Source: Rhodocyclales bacterium
GTDB lineage: Bacteria > Pseudomonadota > Gammaproteobacteria > Burkholderiales > Rhodocyclaceae
NCBI GenBank assembly: GCA_016235025.1
Contig: JACRMV010000001.1
Location: forward strand, 558,001 to 622,000
Length of the DNA: 64,000 nt
Reading direction: 5' to 3'
Of this stretch, positions 10,052 through 19,336 are shown one piece after another. Position 1 is the first letter of the stretch. Each line of letters starts with the position of its first letter. The notes under the pieces were generated by a model. It did no database searches and had not been told where the DNA came from. It saw only the letters and a list, made by a program, of their open reading frames with translations. A program made the position numbers and the translations under genes.

Positions 10052-11896
10052 TCAGCTTGTCTCGTGATTTTCCTCAAATGGTGACATCAACGTTGCAAGC
10101 AGGGTCTCTCCATAACGCTCGATCTTGGCCTGGCCGATGCCCGGGATGGCGAGCAGCGCGTCGTGCGATGCGGGGCGGCGCGCTGCCAGTTCGTGCAGCG
10201 TGCGGTCGTGGAGGATGACATAGGCCGGCACGCCCTGCGCGCGGGCGAGCGCGCTGCGCCAGGCGCGGAGCGCCGCGACCAGGGGCGCATCCGCGGGCGA
10301 AACGGCGATGGGCTTGGCCGCCGCATCCGCGCGCCGTGTCGCCAGCGCAGGGTTTTTGCCCGTGCGCCTGGCTTGCCGGCGCAGTCGCAGTGTGGTCTCG
10401 CCCTTCAGCAGCGGGCGCGCCGCTTCGGTCAGGCGCAGGGCGCCGAAGGCCTGGGCATCGGCATGCAGCAAACCGGCCGCCAGCAACTGCCGAAACACCG
10501 AGCGCCAGCCGTGGTCATCAATATCGGCGCCGACGCCGAAGGTGGGCAACGCCGCATGGTCGAACTGCTGCACCTTTTCCGTGGCCTTGCCGCGCAGCAC
10601 ATCGATCAGGTGTCCGGCGCCAAATCGCTGGCCGGTGCGCAGGCAGGCCGACAGCGCCTTGCGCGCGGCCTCGGTGCCGTCCCACAGTTCGGGCGGTTCG
10701 AGGCAGGTGTCGCAGTTGCCGCAGGGCGCGGCGTCTTCGCTGAAATAGTTGAGCAGCAGGACGCGGCGGCAGTTCGCCGTTTCACACCAGGCCAGCAACG
10801 CATCGAGCTTGCCGCGCTCGACGCGCTTTTGTTCCTCGCCGGCGACGGATTCGTCGATGCGGCTGCGATGGATCACCACGTCGTTCAGGCCATAGGTCAT
10901 CCAGGCGGCTGCCGGTTCGCCGTCGCGGCCGGCGCGGCCGGTTTCCTGGTAATAGGCTTCGAGACTTTTCGGCAGATCGAGGTGGGCGACGAAGCGCACG
11001 TCGGGCTTGTCGATACCCATGCCGAAGGCAATCGTCGCCACCATGACAATGCCATCCTCGCGGAGGAAGCGCTGCTGGTGGGTTTGCCGTGTCGCGGCAT
11101 CCAGGCCGGCGTGGTAGGGCAGGGCGGCGATGCCTTGCGTGGCGAGCCAGGCCGCCGTCTCATCCACCTTCTTGCGCGACAGGCAATACACGATGCCGGC
11201 GCTGCCGCGATGGGCGGCGAGGAAGTCGAGCAACTGGCGGCGTGGGTTGTCGCGTTCGACCACGGTGTAACGGATGTTGGGCCGATCGAAGCTGGAAATG
11301 AAGACGCGCGCGGATTCCAGCCCGAGGCGGACGATGATCTCGCGCCGCGTCAGTTCGTCCGCCGTGGCGGTCAGGGCGATGCGCGGAACCTGCGGGTAGC
11401 GTTCGTGCAGGATCGAAAGCTGGATGTATTCCGGACGGAAATCGTGGCCCCATTGCGAGACGCAATGCGCTTCGTCGATGGCGAACAGGGCCAGCTTGCC
11501 ATCGGCATCCAGCCGGTCGAGCAGGGCGAGAAAACGATCGGTCAGCAGGCGTTCCGGGGCGACGTAAATCAGGTCCAGCTCGCCCGCCAGCAGGCGGCGT
11601 TCGACGCCGGCTGCGGCGGTGTAGTCGAGCGAGGAATTGAGGAACGCAGCGCGCACGCCGGCCTGCAACAGGGCGTCGACCTGGTTCTGCATCAGGGCGA
11701 TCAGCGGCGAGACCACCACGCCGATGCCGGGGCGCAGCAGCGCCGGAATCTGGTAGCAGAGTGATTTGCCGCCGCCGGTCGGCATCAGCACCAGCGCATC
11801 GCCGCCGCTGCCGACATGATCGATGATTTCCGCCTGCGGACCACGGAACGACGGATAGCCGAAGACGCGGCGCAGGATTTCGAGGGCGGCGGACAT
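10052..11896 (-). CDS. recQ: ATP-dependent DNA helicase RecQ
   Basis: A 614-residue superfamily 2 helicase. It has the motif [21 protein letters not shown]-type box [37 protein letters not shown] and [12 protein letters not shown], then the zinc-binding [28 protein letters not shown], a winged helix, and a C-terminal HRDC domain (about residues 535-605). It unwinds recombination and repair intermediates. The start [21 protein letters not shown] is the family start; the open frame continues upstream without homology. It is divergent from, and its start overlaps the region upstream of, the DNA ligase gene. Confidence 0.95.
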   Translation of the reverse strand: MSAALEILRRVFGYPSFRGPQAEIIDHVGSGGDALVLMPTGGGKSLCYQIPALLRPGIGVVVSPLIALMQNQVDALLQAGVRAAFLNSSLDYTAAAGVERRLLAGELDLIYVAPERLLTDRFLALLDRLDADGKLALFAIDEAHCVSQWGHDFRPEYIQLSILHERYPQVPRIALTATADELTRREIIVRLGLESARVFISSFDRPNIRYTVVERDNPRRQLLDFLAAHRGSAGIVYCLSRKKVDETAAWLATQGIAALPYHAGLDAATRQTHQQRFLREDGIVMVATIAFGMGIDKPDVRFVAHLDLPKSLEAYYQETGRAGRDGEPAAAWMTYGLNDVVIHRSRIDESVAGEEQKRVERGKLDALLAWCETANCRRVLLLNYFSEDAAPCGNCDTCLEPPELWDGTEAARKALSACLRTGQRFGAGHLIDVLRGKATEKVQQFDHAALPTFGVGADIDDHGWRSVFRQLLAAGLLHADAQAFGALRLTEAARPLLKGETTLRLRRQARRTGKNPALATRRADAAAKPIAVSPADAPLVAALRAWRSALARAQGVPAYVILHDRTLHELAARRPASHDALLAIPGIGQAKIERYGETLLATLMSPFEENHETS

Positions 11897-11990
11897 GGTT
11901 GCGGAAAGGAGGGCGCAGGAACAAGCGGCAAGCGAGGGACGTATTATGCGGGCTGGACGCATTTCGGGATCGGCATGTATGGGGGCAAGG

Positions 11991-12866
11991 ATGCGACGTT
12001 TTTGCTGGATTGGCCTGCTGGCAGGCATTTTCTTCTTTTCGGCCAATTCGGCGATGGCGGCTGCACAGCCGCCTGCATCTTCGTCCACACCCTCGCCGCC
12101 CGACATTCTGCTGGCGAAAATCTGGCGTGATGGTTTCGACCCGACCGCCTTTCTGGTCAGTGAAAAACTCGACGGCGTGCGCGCGGTGTGGGATGGCCAT
12201 GAATTGCGCTTTCGCAGCGGTCGTCCGGTGCCGGCGCCGCGCTGGTTCATCGACGCCCTGCCGGCGCAGGCGCTGGACGGCGAGCTGTGGCTCGGCCGCG
12301 GGCGTTTCGATGCGCTCTCCGCCATCGTGCGCAAGACCGATGCGGTGGATGCCGAATGGCGTCAGGTGCGCTACATGATTTTCGAATTGCCGGGCGCCAG
12401 CGGCAGCTTCAGCGAGCGCGCAGCGCAGATGCGCGCCATTACCGAGTCGGCCCGTACGCCGTGGCTGGCTGCCGTGCCGCAGTTCCGCGTGGCGGATCGT
12501 GCCGAGTTGATGGCGCACTATGCCGAGGTGGTTTCGCACGCAGGCGAGGGTCTGATGCTGCATCGCGCCGACGCGCCGTATCACGGCGGTCGCAGCGATG
12601 ATCTGCTGAAGCTGAAACCGGCGCTGGATGCCGAAGCCGTGGTTGTTGGCCATGTGCCGGGGAAAGGCCGGCTGGCCGGACAACTGGGGGCGCTGGAAGT
12701 GCAAATGGCGGATGGCAAACGTTTTCGCATCGGTAGTGGCCTGGGTGCTGCCGAGCGCCGCAACCCGCCGCCGATCGGGGCCACCGTCACCTACCGTTAT
12801 CAGGAATCAAGCAAGGCGGGCATCCCGCGTTTCCCGCGTTACTGGCGCCTGCGCGAGGAGTTTTGA
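11991..12866 (+). CDS. Periplasmic ATP-dependent DNA ligase (LigE-type)
   Basis: A 291-residue protein starting with a Sec signal peptide ([23 protein letters not shown]). The catalytic core follows: adenylation lysine motif [24 protein letters not shown] (motif III), EGLMLHR (motif IV), DLLKLKP (motif V), and a short OB fold with [18 protein letters not shown]. It lacks the large extra domains of replicative ligases, which matches the minimal secreted ligases proposed to act on incoming or periplasmic DNA. Upstream in-frame ATGs exist; 11991 is chosen because it gives a clean signal peptide. Divergent from recQ. Confidence 0.88.
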   Translation: MRRFCWIGLLAGIFFFSANSAMAAAQPPASSSTPSPPDILLAKIWRDGFDPTAFLVSEKLDGVRAVWDGHELRFRSGRPVPAPRWFIDALPAQALDGELWLGRGRFDALSAIVRKTDAVDAEWRQVRYMIFELPGASGSFSERAAQMRAITESARTPWLAAVPQFRVADRAELMAHYAEVVSHAGEGLMLHRADAPYHGGRSDDLLKLKPALDAEAVVVGHVPGKGRLAGQLGALEVQMADGKRFRIGSGLGAAERRNPPPIGATVTYRYQESSKAGIPRFPRYWRLREEF

Positions 12867-12870
12867 GTCG

Positions 12871-12942
12871 GCGAAAAAGTTCCCGGAGGCGACCTGAGGG
12901 TAGTGCAAAGCAAGCACAGCGCTGGCGCTGGTGATACGGCGA
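12871..12942 (+). repeat. Dispersed repeat, long form (~70 bp), intergenic
   Basis: The A-run and GT of the repeat (GCGAAAAAGT) are separated from its other end (CGCTGGTGATACGGCGA) by about 45 extra bases, including GGGTAGTGCAAAGCAAGCAC. The whole segment, read in reverse, is nearly identical to 16754-16820 inside pabB (roughly 60 of 67 bases). It lies in the convergent gap between the ligase and the AEC transporter genes. Confidence 0.85.
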
Positions 12943-12945
12943 GCT

Positions 12946-13890
12946 CTATCCGCCCGCACCAAGCAAGGTTAGCACCAGTGGCGCGGTGGCCGCTGCCAGT
13001 GCGGTCGAGATGACCAGCGAGGCGGCGACCGGCCCTTCCAGTGTCTTGAACTGGCGCGACATCAGGTAGACGTTGGCGCCGACCGGCAGCGCAGCGAGCA
13101 GCACCACGACCTGCGTTTCGAGCCGGGGCAGACCCAGCGCCAGGGCCAGCAGCCAGACCACCAACGGTTGCAGCAGCAGCTTTAGCGCACAGATTGCCGT
13201 GCTTTGCCGCCAGCCGGCGCGAATGCCGTATTCCGCCAGTCCCATGCCGAGCGCGACCAATGACAGCGGCGCGGCGGAGCTGCCCAGCATCGCCAGGGGT
13301 GCATCGATCAGCGCAGGTACGCCAAGTCCGGCGAGGCCGAACAAGGTGCCGGAAACGATCGAGGCGACGATCGGGTTGGTGGCCACCGCCTTGACGGTCT
13401 TGGCGAAGCCAGCGACCGAAAAGCTGCCGTGCCGCGCCCATTCGACGGAGACCGTGACCAGCGTCCATAGGATCAGCGAATTGAACACCAGCACCAGCGC
13501 CACCGAGGGCAGCGCCGTTTCGCCCAGTGTCGCCTTGGCCAGCGGAATGCCGAGCAACACATTGTTGGAAAACACGCCGCCGAGGGCGAACACCGATTGC
13601 GCCACGCCGTCGAGGCGGAACAGGCGCCAGGCGAGCAGGCGGCCGATGCCGAAGACGATCAGGCAACTGCCGAAAAAGGCGATCAACAGCCGCGCATCGA
13701 CCGGCGGCAGCTTCGAGAAGTCGCTCATCAGGCGGAACAGCATCGCCGGCAGGGCGACGGCAAAGACGAAGCGTGTCATTGCGTCGGACACCGACTTGGG
13801 CCAGCCGGCCCAGCGCATCAGGCCGAAACCGAGGGCGACGAGGGCGAACAGCGGAGAGGCGAGGGCGAGATGGTGAAGGAAGATCGACAT
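12946..13890 (-). CDS. AEC-family transporter
   Basis: A 314-residue inner-membrane protein with about ten hydrophobic helices, matching the auxin efflux carrier (AEC)/malonate transporter family. The GGVFSNNVLLGIPLAKA segment around residue 105 is the family's signature. Substrate cannot be told from sequence; relatives move malonate, malate or other carboxylates. It is divergent from the NYN gene, and one copy of the dispersed repeat lies a few bases upstream of its start codon. Confidence 0.88.
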   Translation of the reverse strand: MSIFLHHLALASPLFALVALGFGLMRWAGWPKSVSDAMTRFVFAVALPAMLFRLMSDFSKLPPVDARLLIAFFGSCLIVFGIGRLLAWRLFRLDGVAQSVFALGGVFSNNVLLGIPLAKATLGETALPSVALVLVFNSLILWTLVTVSVEWARHGSFSVAGFAKTVKAVATNPIVASIVSGTLFGLAGLGVPALIDAPLAMLGSSAAPLSLVALGMGLAEYGIRAGWRQSTAICALKLLLQPLVVWLLALALGLPRLETQVVVLLAALPVGANVYLMSRQFKTLEGPVAASLVISTALAAATAPLVLTLLGAGG

Positions 13891-13897
13891 GACAGAA

Positions 13898-13922
13898 GAA
13901 AGTCGGCGCTGGCAATACGGCG
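13898..13922 (+). repeat. Dispersed KVGAG/SPAPT repeat, promoter region
   Basis: Forward copy about 8 bases upstream of the AEC transporter start, in the divergent region shared with the NYN gene (AAGTCGGCGCTGGCAATACGG). If transcribed with the transporter it would lie over the ribosome-binding region. Confidence 0.8.
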
Positions 13923-14027
13923 AATGGGAACGGCGTGCAGTTTACTTGTTGCGAGGCGGTAGGGTTCGCCCAGGCGGTATCCATGAGAAACTCACGCTTT
14001 CGTTGATTACTTTTACGGAGTCTCTTC

Positions 14028-14870
14028 ATGGCCGGTCTGCCTGAAATCACCAACATGGCGTTGTTCTGCGATTTCGAGAACATCGCGCTCGGCGTGCGCG
14101 ACGCCAACTATGCCCAGTTCGACATCAAGAAAGTCATGGAGCGGCTGCTGCTCAAGGGCAGCATCGTGGTCAAGAAGGCGTATTGCGACTGGGCACGCTA
14201 CAAGGAGTTCAAGGCGCCGATGCACGAGGCCTCGTTCGAGCTGATCGAGATTCCGCATGTGCGCCAGTCGGGCAAGAATTCGGCCGACATCCGCATGGTG
14301 GTCGATGCGCTCGATCTCTGCTACACCAAGGCGCACGTCGATGCCTTCGTCATCATCAGCGGCGATTCGGATTTTTCGCCGCTGGTCTCCAAGCTGCGCG
14401 AGAACAACAAATATGTGATCGGCGTCGGCGTCAAGGCGGCGACCTCCGACCTGCTTTCGGCCAATTGCGACGAATTCATTTTCTACGATGACCTGGTGCG
14501 CGAGCAGGAAGCGAAGAAGACACGCAGCGCGAAGAAAGCGCCGGTCAAGGCAGCCTCTGCCAAAGTGGTGGCAGGGAAGGGCGAGGAGAAAACCGAAGAG
14601 CGAACCGAAGACTCGAAGCGCGAAGAGGCGCTCGACCTGCTGGTCGAAACCGTCGAGGCCCTGCTCGCCGAGCGCGGCGGCGAGGCGACCTTGTGGGGCT
14701 CGATGGTGAAGCCGACGCTGCAACGGCGCAAGCCGGGGTTTACCGAGTCCTATTATGGCTACCGCTCGTTCCGCGACCTGCTGGAAGACGCGAAGAAGAA
14801 AAAGCTCCTGATCGTCGAGCGCGATGAGAAGACCGGACAATATGCGATTCGTCTGCCGGCGGATGAGTAA
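14028..14870 (+). CDS. NYN-domain (LabA-type) protein with LOTUS/OST-HTH domain
   Basis: A 280-residue protein. Residues about 10-155 form a NYN/PIN-like nuclease fold with acidic residues in the expected places (ALFCDFENIA, KNSADIRMVVDALDL, VIISGDSDFSPLV). A lysine/glutamate-rich linker (about 160-200) follows, then a winged-helix OST-HTH/LOTUS domain (ALLAERGGEATLWGSMVKPTLQRRKPGFTESYYGYRSFRDLLEDA). LOTUS domains bind RNA and NYN domains cleave it, so an RNA-processing role is a reasonable inference. A methyltransferase gene follows 8 bases downstream. Confidence 0.88.
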   Translation: MAGLPEITNMALFCDFENIALGVRDANYAQFDIKKVMERLLLKGSIVVKKAYCDWARYKEFKAPMHEASFELIEIPHVRQSGKNSADIRMVVDALDLCYTKAHVDAFVIISGDSDFSPLVSKLRENNKYVIGVGVKAATSDLLSANCDEFIFYDDLVREQEAKKTRSAKKAPVKAASAKVVAGKGEEKTEERTEDSKREEALDLLVETVEALLAERGGEATLWGSMVKPTLQRRKPGFTESYYGYRSFRDLLEDAKKKKLLIVERDEKTGQYAIRLPADE

Positions 14871-14878
14871 GGGAAACG

Positions 14879-15712
14879 ATGAACGCAGATATCCGTACCG
14901 GGCTTGAGCTCAAGCCCGGCCAGTCGGAGGAGTTGCTGAAGGAATTGCACATCCTGACGCGCGAGGGCAGGATCAACCAGGACAGCCGCCGCAAACTCAA
15001 GCAGGTCTATCACCTCTATCATTTCATCGAACCGCTGCTGGCCGAGGTGATGGCGGCGCATGGCGATTGGAGCCTGGTCGATCATGGCGCCGGCAAGTCC
15101 TATCTCGGTTTCATTCTTTACGATTTGTTCTGCAAACCACGGCAAAGCGGCACGATTTACGGTGTCGAGACGTGGCCCGAGCTGGTGGCGAAATCGCAGG
15201 AACTCGCCCGGAGGCTTGGCTTTGCGCGCATGCAGTTTCTCAACCTGACGGTGGATGCGTCGATCGCTGCCACGGCCTTGCCGCAACGCATCGATATCGT
15301 CACCGCGCTGCATGCCTGCAATACCGCCACCGACGATGCGATCCGGTTTGCCTTGGCGAAACAGGCGCAATTCATCGTGCTGGTGCCCTGCTGTCAAGCC
15401 GAGGTCGCTGCCGAGATGCGCCGGGTAAAAAATGTTGCGCTCGCGCAGACCCCGCTCGCCGAGCTGTGGCGCCATCCGCTGCACACCCGTGAATTCGGCA
15501 GTCAGGTGACCAATGCGCTGCGCTGCCTGTTGCTTGAAGCGCATGGCTACGAGGTGACGGTGACCGAACTGGTCGGCTGGGAGCATTCCATGAAGAACGA
15601 GCTGATCGTCGCCCGGCGTACAGGAAAGCTGCGCGGCAATGCCCATGCGCGGGCTGCAGACATTCTGCGGCAGTTGCATCTCGAAAGCCTCGCCGGGCGC
15701 TTTACGTACTGA
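14879..15712 (+). CDS. SAM-dependent methyltransferase (Methyltransf_32 type)
   Basis: A 277-residue protein with a Rossmann-type SAM motif (WSLVDHGAGKSYLGFILYDLF), the HACNTATDDAIRFALAKQAQ segment and a VPCCQAE motif that resemble the Methyltransf_32 group. Target unknown; the CC motif and the NYN/LOTUS neighbour make an RNA target possible but unproven. Its TGA overlaps the ATG of pabBC (TGATG), so the NYN, methyltransferase and pabBC genes are probably one transcript. Confidence 0.8.
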   Translation: MNADIRTGLELKPGQSEELLKELHILTREGRINQDSRRKLKQVYHLYHFIEPLLAEVMAAHGDWSLVDHGAGKSYLGFILYDLFCKPRQSGTIYGVETWPELVAKSQELARRLGFARMQFLNLTVDASIAATALPQRIDIVTALHACNTATDDAIRFALAKQAQFIVLVPCCQAEVAAEMRRVKNVALAQTPLAELWRHPLHTREFGSQVTNALRCLLLEAHGYEVTVTELVGWEHSMKNELIVARRTGKLRGNAHARAADILRQLHLESLAGRFTY

Positions 15713-17637
15713 TGACCGTACTGAAAACTTCGCGCTGTTTCGCCCTGCTCGATGATTGCGCCGCGAGCGCGGAAATGCCGTCATCCCGGCTATATACGGA
15801 GCTGGCCGAGTGCATCGTGGTAGAGGAATCTGCCGCTTTCGCCGCTGCCATCCTGCGCATGGAGCAGGCACTCGCCGCCGGCCTGTTTGCCGTAGGGCTG
15901 TTCAGTTATGAGCTTGGCATGCAGATGCAGGGCGTCAGCGGGCGGCATCCACTGCCGCAGCCTGGCCGCATTCTGCTGTTCCGCCAGTGCCGTCACCTGT
16001 CTGCCGAACAGCTTGCGGCGTGGCTGGCGACGCAGGAAGCTCGGTGCGAAGGCGGCGCGATGCCGGCGGGCATCGCCGATGTGACGGCGAGTGTCGATGA
16101 AGCTGAATTTTCTGCTGCCATCGAAAAAATCCATGCCTTGATCGAGGCCGGCGACACCTATCAGGTGAATTACACCTGGCGGCTCAACTTTATCGCCTTC
16201 GGCTCGCCGCCTGCCTTGTACCGGCGCCTGCGCGCGCGCCAGCCGGTGCCTTATGGCGCCTTGATTCGCCTGCCCGACGATGAATGGATACTTTCGCTCT
16301 CGCCCGAACTGCTTGCCAGACACCATGCGGGACAGTTGCGCGCCGAGCCGATGAAGGGAACGGCGGCGGCAAGCAGCGATGCAGACGAAAATGTCCGTCG
16401 CGCCAAAACGCTCGCGGCCGATCCGAAGAACCGCGCCGAAAACCTGATGATCGTCGATCTCTGGCGCAACGATTTCGGTCGCATTGCGCAGCCCGGTTCG
16501 GTCGCCGTGCCGGCCCTGTTCGAGGTGACGCACTTCGGCGAGGTATTGCAGATGACTTCGACCGTGACCGCCACACTGGCGCCGACGGTTACGCTGGCGC
16601 AGACGCTGGCGGCGCTGCTGCCGTCAGGCTCCGTCACCGGGGCGCCGAAAAAACACACGCTGGAAATCATCGACGCGCTGGAAACCGCACCGCGCGGGTT
16701 TTATACCGGGGCCATCGGCTGGTTCGACGCGCCCGACGCTTCCGCAGCGCCCGATCGCCGCAACGCCAGCGCCAGCGCGATGCTTGCTTTGCACTACCCT
16801 CGGGTCGCCTCCGGGAACTTCTGCCTCTCCGTGCCGATTCGCACTTTGATTCTCTCGGCAGCGGATGACACCGGCCTGCGTCGCGGCGAGATGGGCGTCG
16901 GCGCCGGCATCGTGCATGACAGCGTCGCCGCCGCCGAGTACCGTGAATGCTGGCTGAAGGCGCAGTTCCTCACCGGCCTCGGCCATGACTTCGAACTGTT
17001 CGAGACGATGCGCGCAAGCCGGAACGGTGTTGCGCTGCTCGATCGCCATCTGGCGCGGCTGACGGCTTCGGCGCGGTATTTTGGCTTTCGCTGCGATGCA
17101 GCGGCGATACGCCATGCCGTGGCAAGCGCCTGTGAAAAACTTCCTCCCGACGTGCCGCATCGGCTACGCCTGGCCTTGCGGTTTGACGGTGGGATTCAGA
17201 GTGCGACGGCGCCGCTCTTGCCGCTGTCGTCGGCAGGGCAGGCCGTGAAGCTCGCCGTTGTGCGCACGCCGCTCGTCGTCAATCCCCTGTTTTTGCGTCA
17301 CAAGACCAGCCAGCGGGCGCACTACGATGCCGCCTGGCGTGCCGCCGAGATGCTCGGCGCCTTCGATGCATTGTTTTTCAATGCGGCAGGCGAACTCACG
17401 GAAGGTGCACGCAGCACCATTTTCTTGAAACTTTCCGGCCGCTGGCATACTCCACCGTTGGCGAGCGGCCTGTTGCCCGGTGTGATGCGGGCGGTGATTC
17501 TGGATGATCCGGCCTGGGCGGCGAGCGAACGCCGTTTGACGCTGGATGAGCTGCAAGCAGCAGAGGAAGTGGTTGTCTGCAATGCCTTGCGCGGCGCCTT
17601 GCCGGCAGTGATCGACTGGGAGATGGATGTTGGCTGA
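15712..17637 (+). CDS. pabB-pabC: Aminodeoxychorismate synthase I / lyase fusion
   Basis: A 641-residue fusion. Residues 1 to about 425 are the chorismate-binding PabB (IEAGDTYQVNYTWRL, PELLARHHAGQLRAEPMKGT, ENLMIVDLWRNDFGRIA, SGSVTGAPKKHTLEIID, GEMGVGAGIVHDS). Residues about 430-641 are a class IV aminotransferase-fold lyase (FELFETMRASRNGVALLDRHLARL, FFNAAGELTEGARSTIFL). Together they make p-aminobenzoate for folate. Residues about 348-371 (RRNASASAMLALHYPRVASGNF) are encoded by the long dispersed element and seem to be extra sequence between the GWFDAP and FCLSVPIRTL blocks. The 3' end overlaps copA by 11 bases. Confidence 0.93.
   Translation: MTVLKTSRCFALLDDCAASAEMPSSRLYTELAECIVVEESAAFAAAILRMEQALAAGLFAVGLFSYELGMQMQGVSGRHPLPQPGRILLFRQCRHLSAEQLAAWLATQEARCEGGAMPAGIADVTASVDEAEFSAAIEKIHALIEAGDTYQVNYTWRLNFIAFGSPPALYRRLRARQPVPYGALIRLPDDEWILSLSPELLARHHAGQLRAEPMKGTAAASSDADENVRRAKTLAADPKNRAENLMIVDLWRNDFGRIAQPGSVAVPALFEVTHFGEVLQMTSTVTATLAPTVTLAQTLAALLPSGSVTGAPKKHTLEIIDALETAPRGFYTGAIGWFDAPDASAAPDRRNASASAMLALHYPRVASGNFCLSVPIRTLILSAADDTGLRRGEMGVGAGIVHDSVAAAEYRECWLKAQFLTGLGHDFELFETMRASRNGVALLDRHLARLTASARYFGFRCDAAAIRHAVASACEKLPPDVPHRLRLALRFDGGIQSATAPLLPLSSAGQAVKLAVVRTPLVVNPLFLRHKTSQRAHYDAAWRAAEMLGAFDALFFNAAGELTEGARSTIFLKLSGRWHTPPLASGLLPGVMRAVILDDPAWAASERRLTLDELQAAEEVVVCNALRGALPAVIDWEMDVG
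16754..16820 (-). repeat. Dispersed repeat, long form, in frame in pabB
   Basis: Reverse-orientation ~67-base segment nearly identical to the intergenic element at 12871-12942 (shared GATGCTTGCTTTGCACTACC apart from the first two bases, then GGTCGCCTCCGGGAACTT). It is in frame and adds about 20 residues to PabB. Confidence 0.85.
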
Positions 17638-19336
17638 AACTGAAACCGAAATCGTGTCGGTACCGCGACGGCGCGTTGTCCAGGGGCTGGTGGCAGGGGG
17701 CGCCTTGCTCGGCTTGCCATCCTTGAGCGAGCCGGCTTGGGCGCAGCCGACGGGCGGCGATGCTCCGCTGCTGGCGGGAACGGAGTTCGATCTCGTTGTT
17801 GGCGAGTCGCCGGTCAACTTCACCGGCAGGCCGCGCCTGGCGACCACCATCAACGGCGTCTCGCCAGCGCCGACTTTGCGCTGGCGCGAGGGCGACACGG
17901 TAACGATCCGCGTCACCAACCGCCTTTCCGAGCCGACTTCGATCCACTGGCACGGCATCCTCCTGCCGCATTCGATGGACGGCGTGCCGTGCATCAGTTT
18001 CGACGGTATCGCTGCAGGCACAACATTCACCTATCAGTTCAAGGTCAGACAGAACGGCACCTACTGGTACCACTCGCATTCGGGCATGCAGGAGCAGACC
18101 GGGATGTACGGCGCCATCATCATCGAGCCGGCCGCAGGCGAACACATCAAGGCTGACTGCGATCACGTCGTGCTGCTCGCCGACTGGACGGACGAAAACC
18201 CGATGCGCGTGCTGGCGAAGATCAAAGCCGAAAGCGATTACTACAACATGAACCGCCCGACGCTGCTCGATTTCTTCCGCGATGTCGGGCGTGAGGGGCT
18301 TGCCGCAGCGCTCGACAAGCGCCGCATGTGGAACCAGATGCGCATGAACCCGACCGATCTGGCCGATGTCTCGGCGCAGACACTGACCTACCTGATGAAC
18401 GGCGCGCCGCCGGAGGCGAACTGGACGGGGCTGTTCCGGCCTGGCGAGACGGTGCGGCTGCGTTTCATCAACGGTGCGGCCAATACGTTTTACGACGTGC
18501 GCATTCCCGGCCTGGAATTGACCGTGGTCGCCGCTGACGGCCAGAATGTGAAGCCGGTCACGGTCGATGAGTTCCGTTTCGGTCCCGGCGAAACTTATGA
18601 CGTGCTGGTGAAGCCGGCGGCAGACGCCTACACGATTTTTGCCCAGACCATGGACCGCAGCGGCTTTGCGCGTGGCACGCTGGCCAGCCAGGCCGGACTG
18701 ACGGCAGCCGTGCCGGTTCCGGATGCGCCGCAATGGCTGTCGATGAGCGACATGATGGGCGGCATGGAAGGCATGGATCACAGCGGGCACGACATGGCGG
18801 CGATGGAGGGCATGCCTGCCGTGCGCCATGCCCGTACCGAATACGGCCCGAGCACCGACATGCGGGTCGACATGCCGCGCACCAATCTCGACGATCCCGG
18901 CGTCGGCCTGCGCGACAACGGCCGCCGCGTGCTGACCTACGCCGACCTGGTCACGCTGGGCGGCTCGATGGATCTGCGGGAGCCTGAACGCGAGATCGAA
19001 TTGCATCTGACCGGAAACATGGAGCGCTACACCTGGTCCATCGACGGCGTCGAGTTCGGCGAATCGACGCCGATCCACTTCCATTACGGAGAACGGCTGC
19101 GCGTGATTTATCACAACGACACGATGATGACCCACCCAATGCATCTGCATGGCATGTGGTGCGAACTGGAGAACGAAGACGGGGCATTTCAGGTGCGCAA
19201 GCACACCATCAACGTACAGCCGGCGCAGCGCGTGAGCCTTCTCGTCACTGCCGACGCGCCAGGCCGCTGGGCCTGGCATTGCCATCTGATGCTGCACATG
19301 GATTCCGGCATGTTCCGCGAAGTGGTGGTGGCCTGA
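17627..19336 (+). CDS. copA: Multicopper oxidase, CopA copper-resistance type
   Basis: A 569-residue periplasmic protein with a Tat signal (PRRRVVQGLVAGGALLGLPSL), three cupredoxin domains and the four copper motifs: SIHWHGILLP, WYHSHSGMQEQ, HPMHLHGMW and the type 1 site WHCHLMLHMDSGMFR. A methionine-rich stretch (MSDMMGGMEGMDHSGHDMAAMEGM, split here only for description) lies near residue 370, as in CopA/PcoA. It probably oxidises or sequesters periplasmic copper with CopB. It overlaps pabBC by 11 bases and touches copB (TGATG). Residues 77-84 (VSPAPTLR) come from a dispersed repeat copy. Confidence 0.93.
   Translation: MLAETETEIVSVPRRRVVQGLVAGGALLGLPSLSEPAWAQPTGGDAPLLAGTEFDLVVGESPVNFTGRPRLATTINGVSPAPTLRWREGDTVTIRVTNRLSEPTSIHWHGILLPHSMDGVPCISFDGIAAGTTFTYQFKVRQNGTYWYHSHSGMQEQTGMYGAIIIEPAAGEHIKADCDHVVLLADWTDENPMRVLAKIKAESDYYNMNRPTLLDFFRDVGREGLAAALDKRRMWNQMRMNPTDLADVSAQTLTYLMNGAPPEANWTGLFRPGETVRLRFINGAANTFYDVRIPGLELTVVAADGQNVKPVTVDEFRFGPGETYDVLVKPAADAYTIFAQTMDRSGFARGTLASQAGLTAAVPVPDAPQWLSMSDMMGGMEGMDHSGHDMAAMEGMPAVRHARTEYGPSTDMRVDMPRTNLDDPGVGLRDNGRRVLTYADLVTLGGSMDLREPEREIELHLTGNMERYTWSIDGVEFGESTPIHFHYGERLRVIYHNDTMMTHPMHLHGMWCELENEDGAFQVRKHTINVQPAQRVSLLVTADAPGRWAWHCHLMLHMDSGMFREVVVA
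17855..17878 (-). repeat. Dispersed KVGAG/SPAPT repeat, in copA
   Basis: Reverse copy read as NGVSPAPTLRW. It sits where CopA-type oxidases normally have NGSIPGPTLRW or similar, so the peptide replaces rather than lengthens the motif. Confidence 0.75.

Noticed and set aside
10288-10310. Possible degenerate repeat in recQ ([10 protein letters not shown])
   Set aside because: Only about 14 of 20 core bases agree and the A/T-run end is missing; not strong enough to list.
10163-11764. A 533-codon open frame opposite recQ
   Set aside because: Antisense shadow of recQ with no recognisable domain or start signal.
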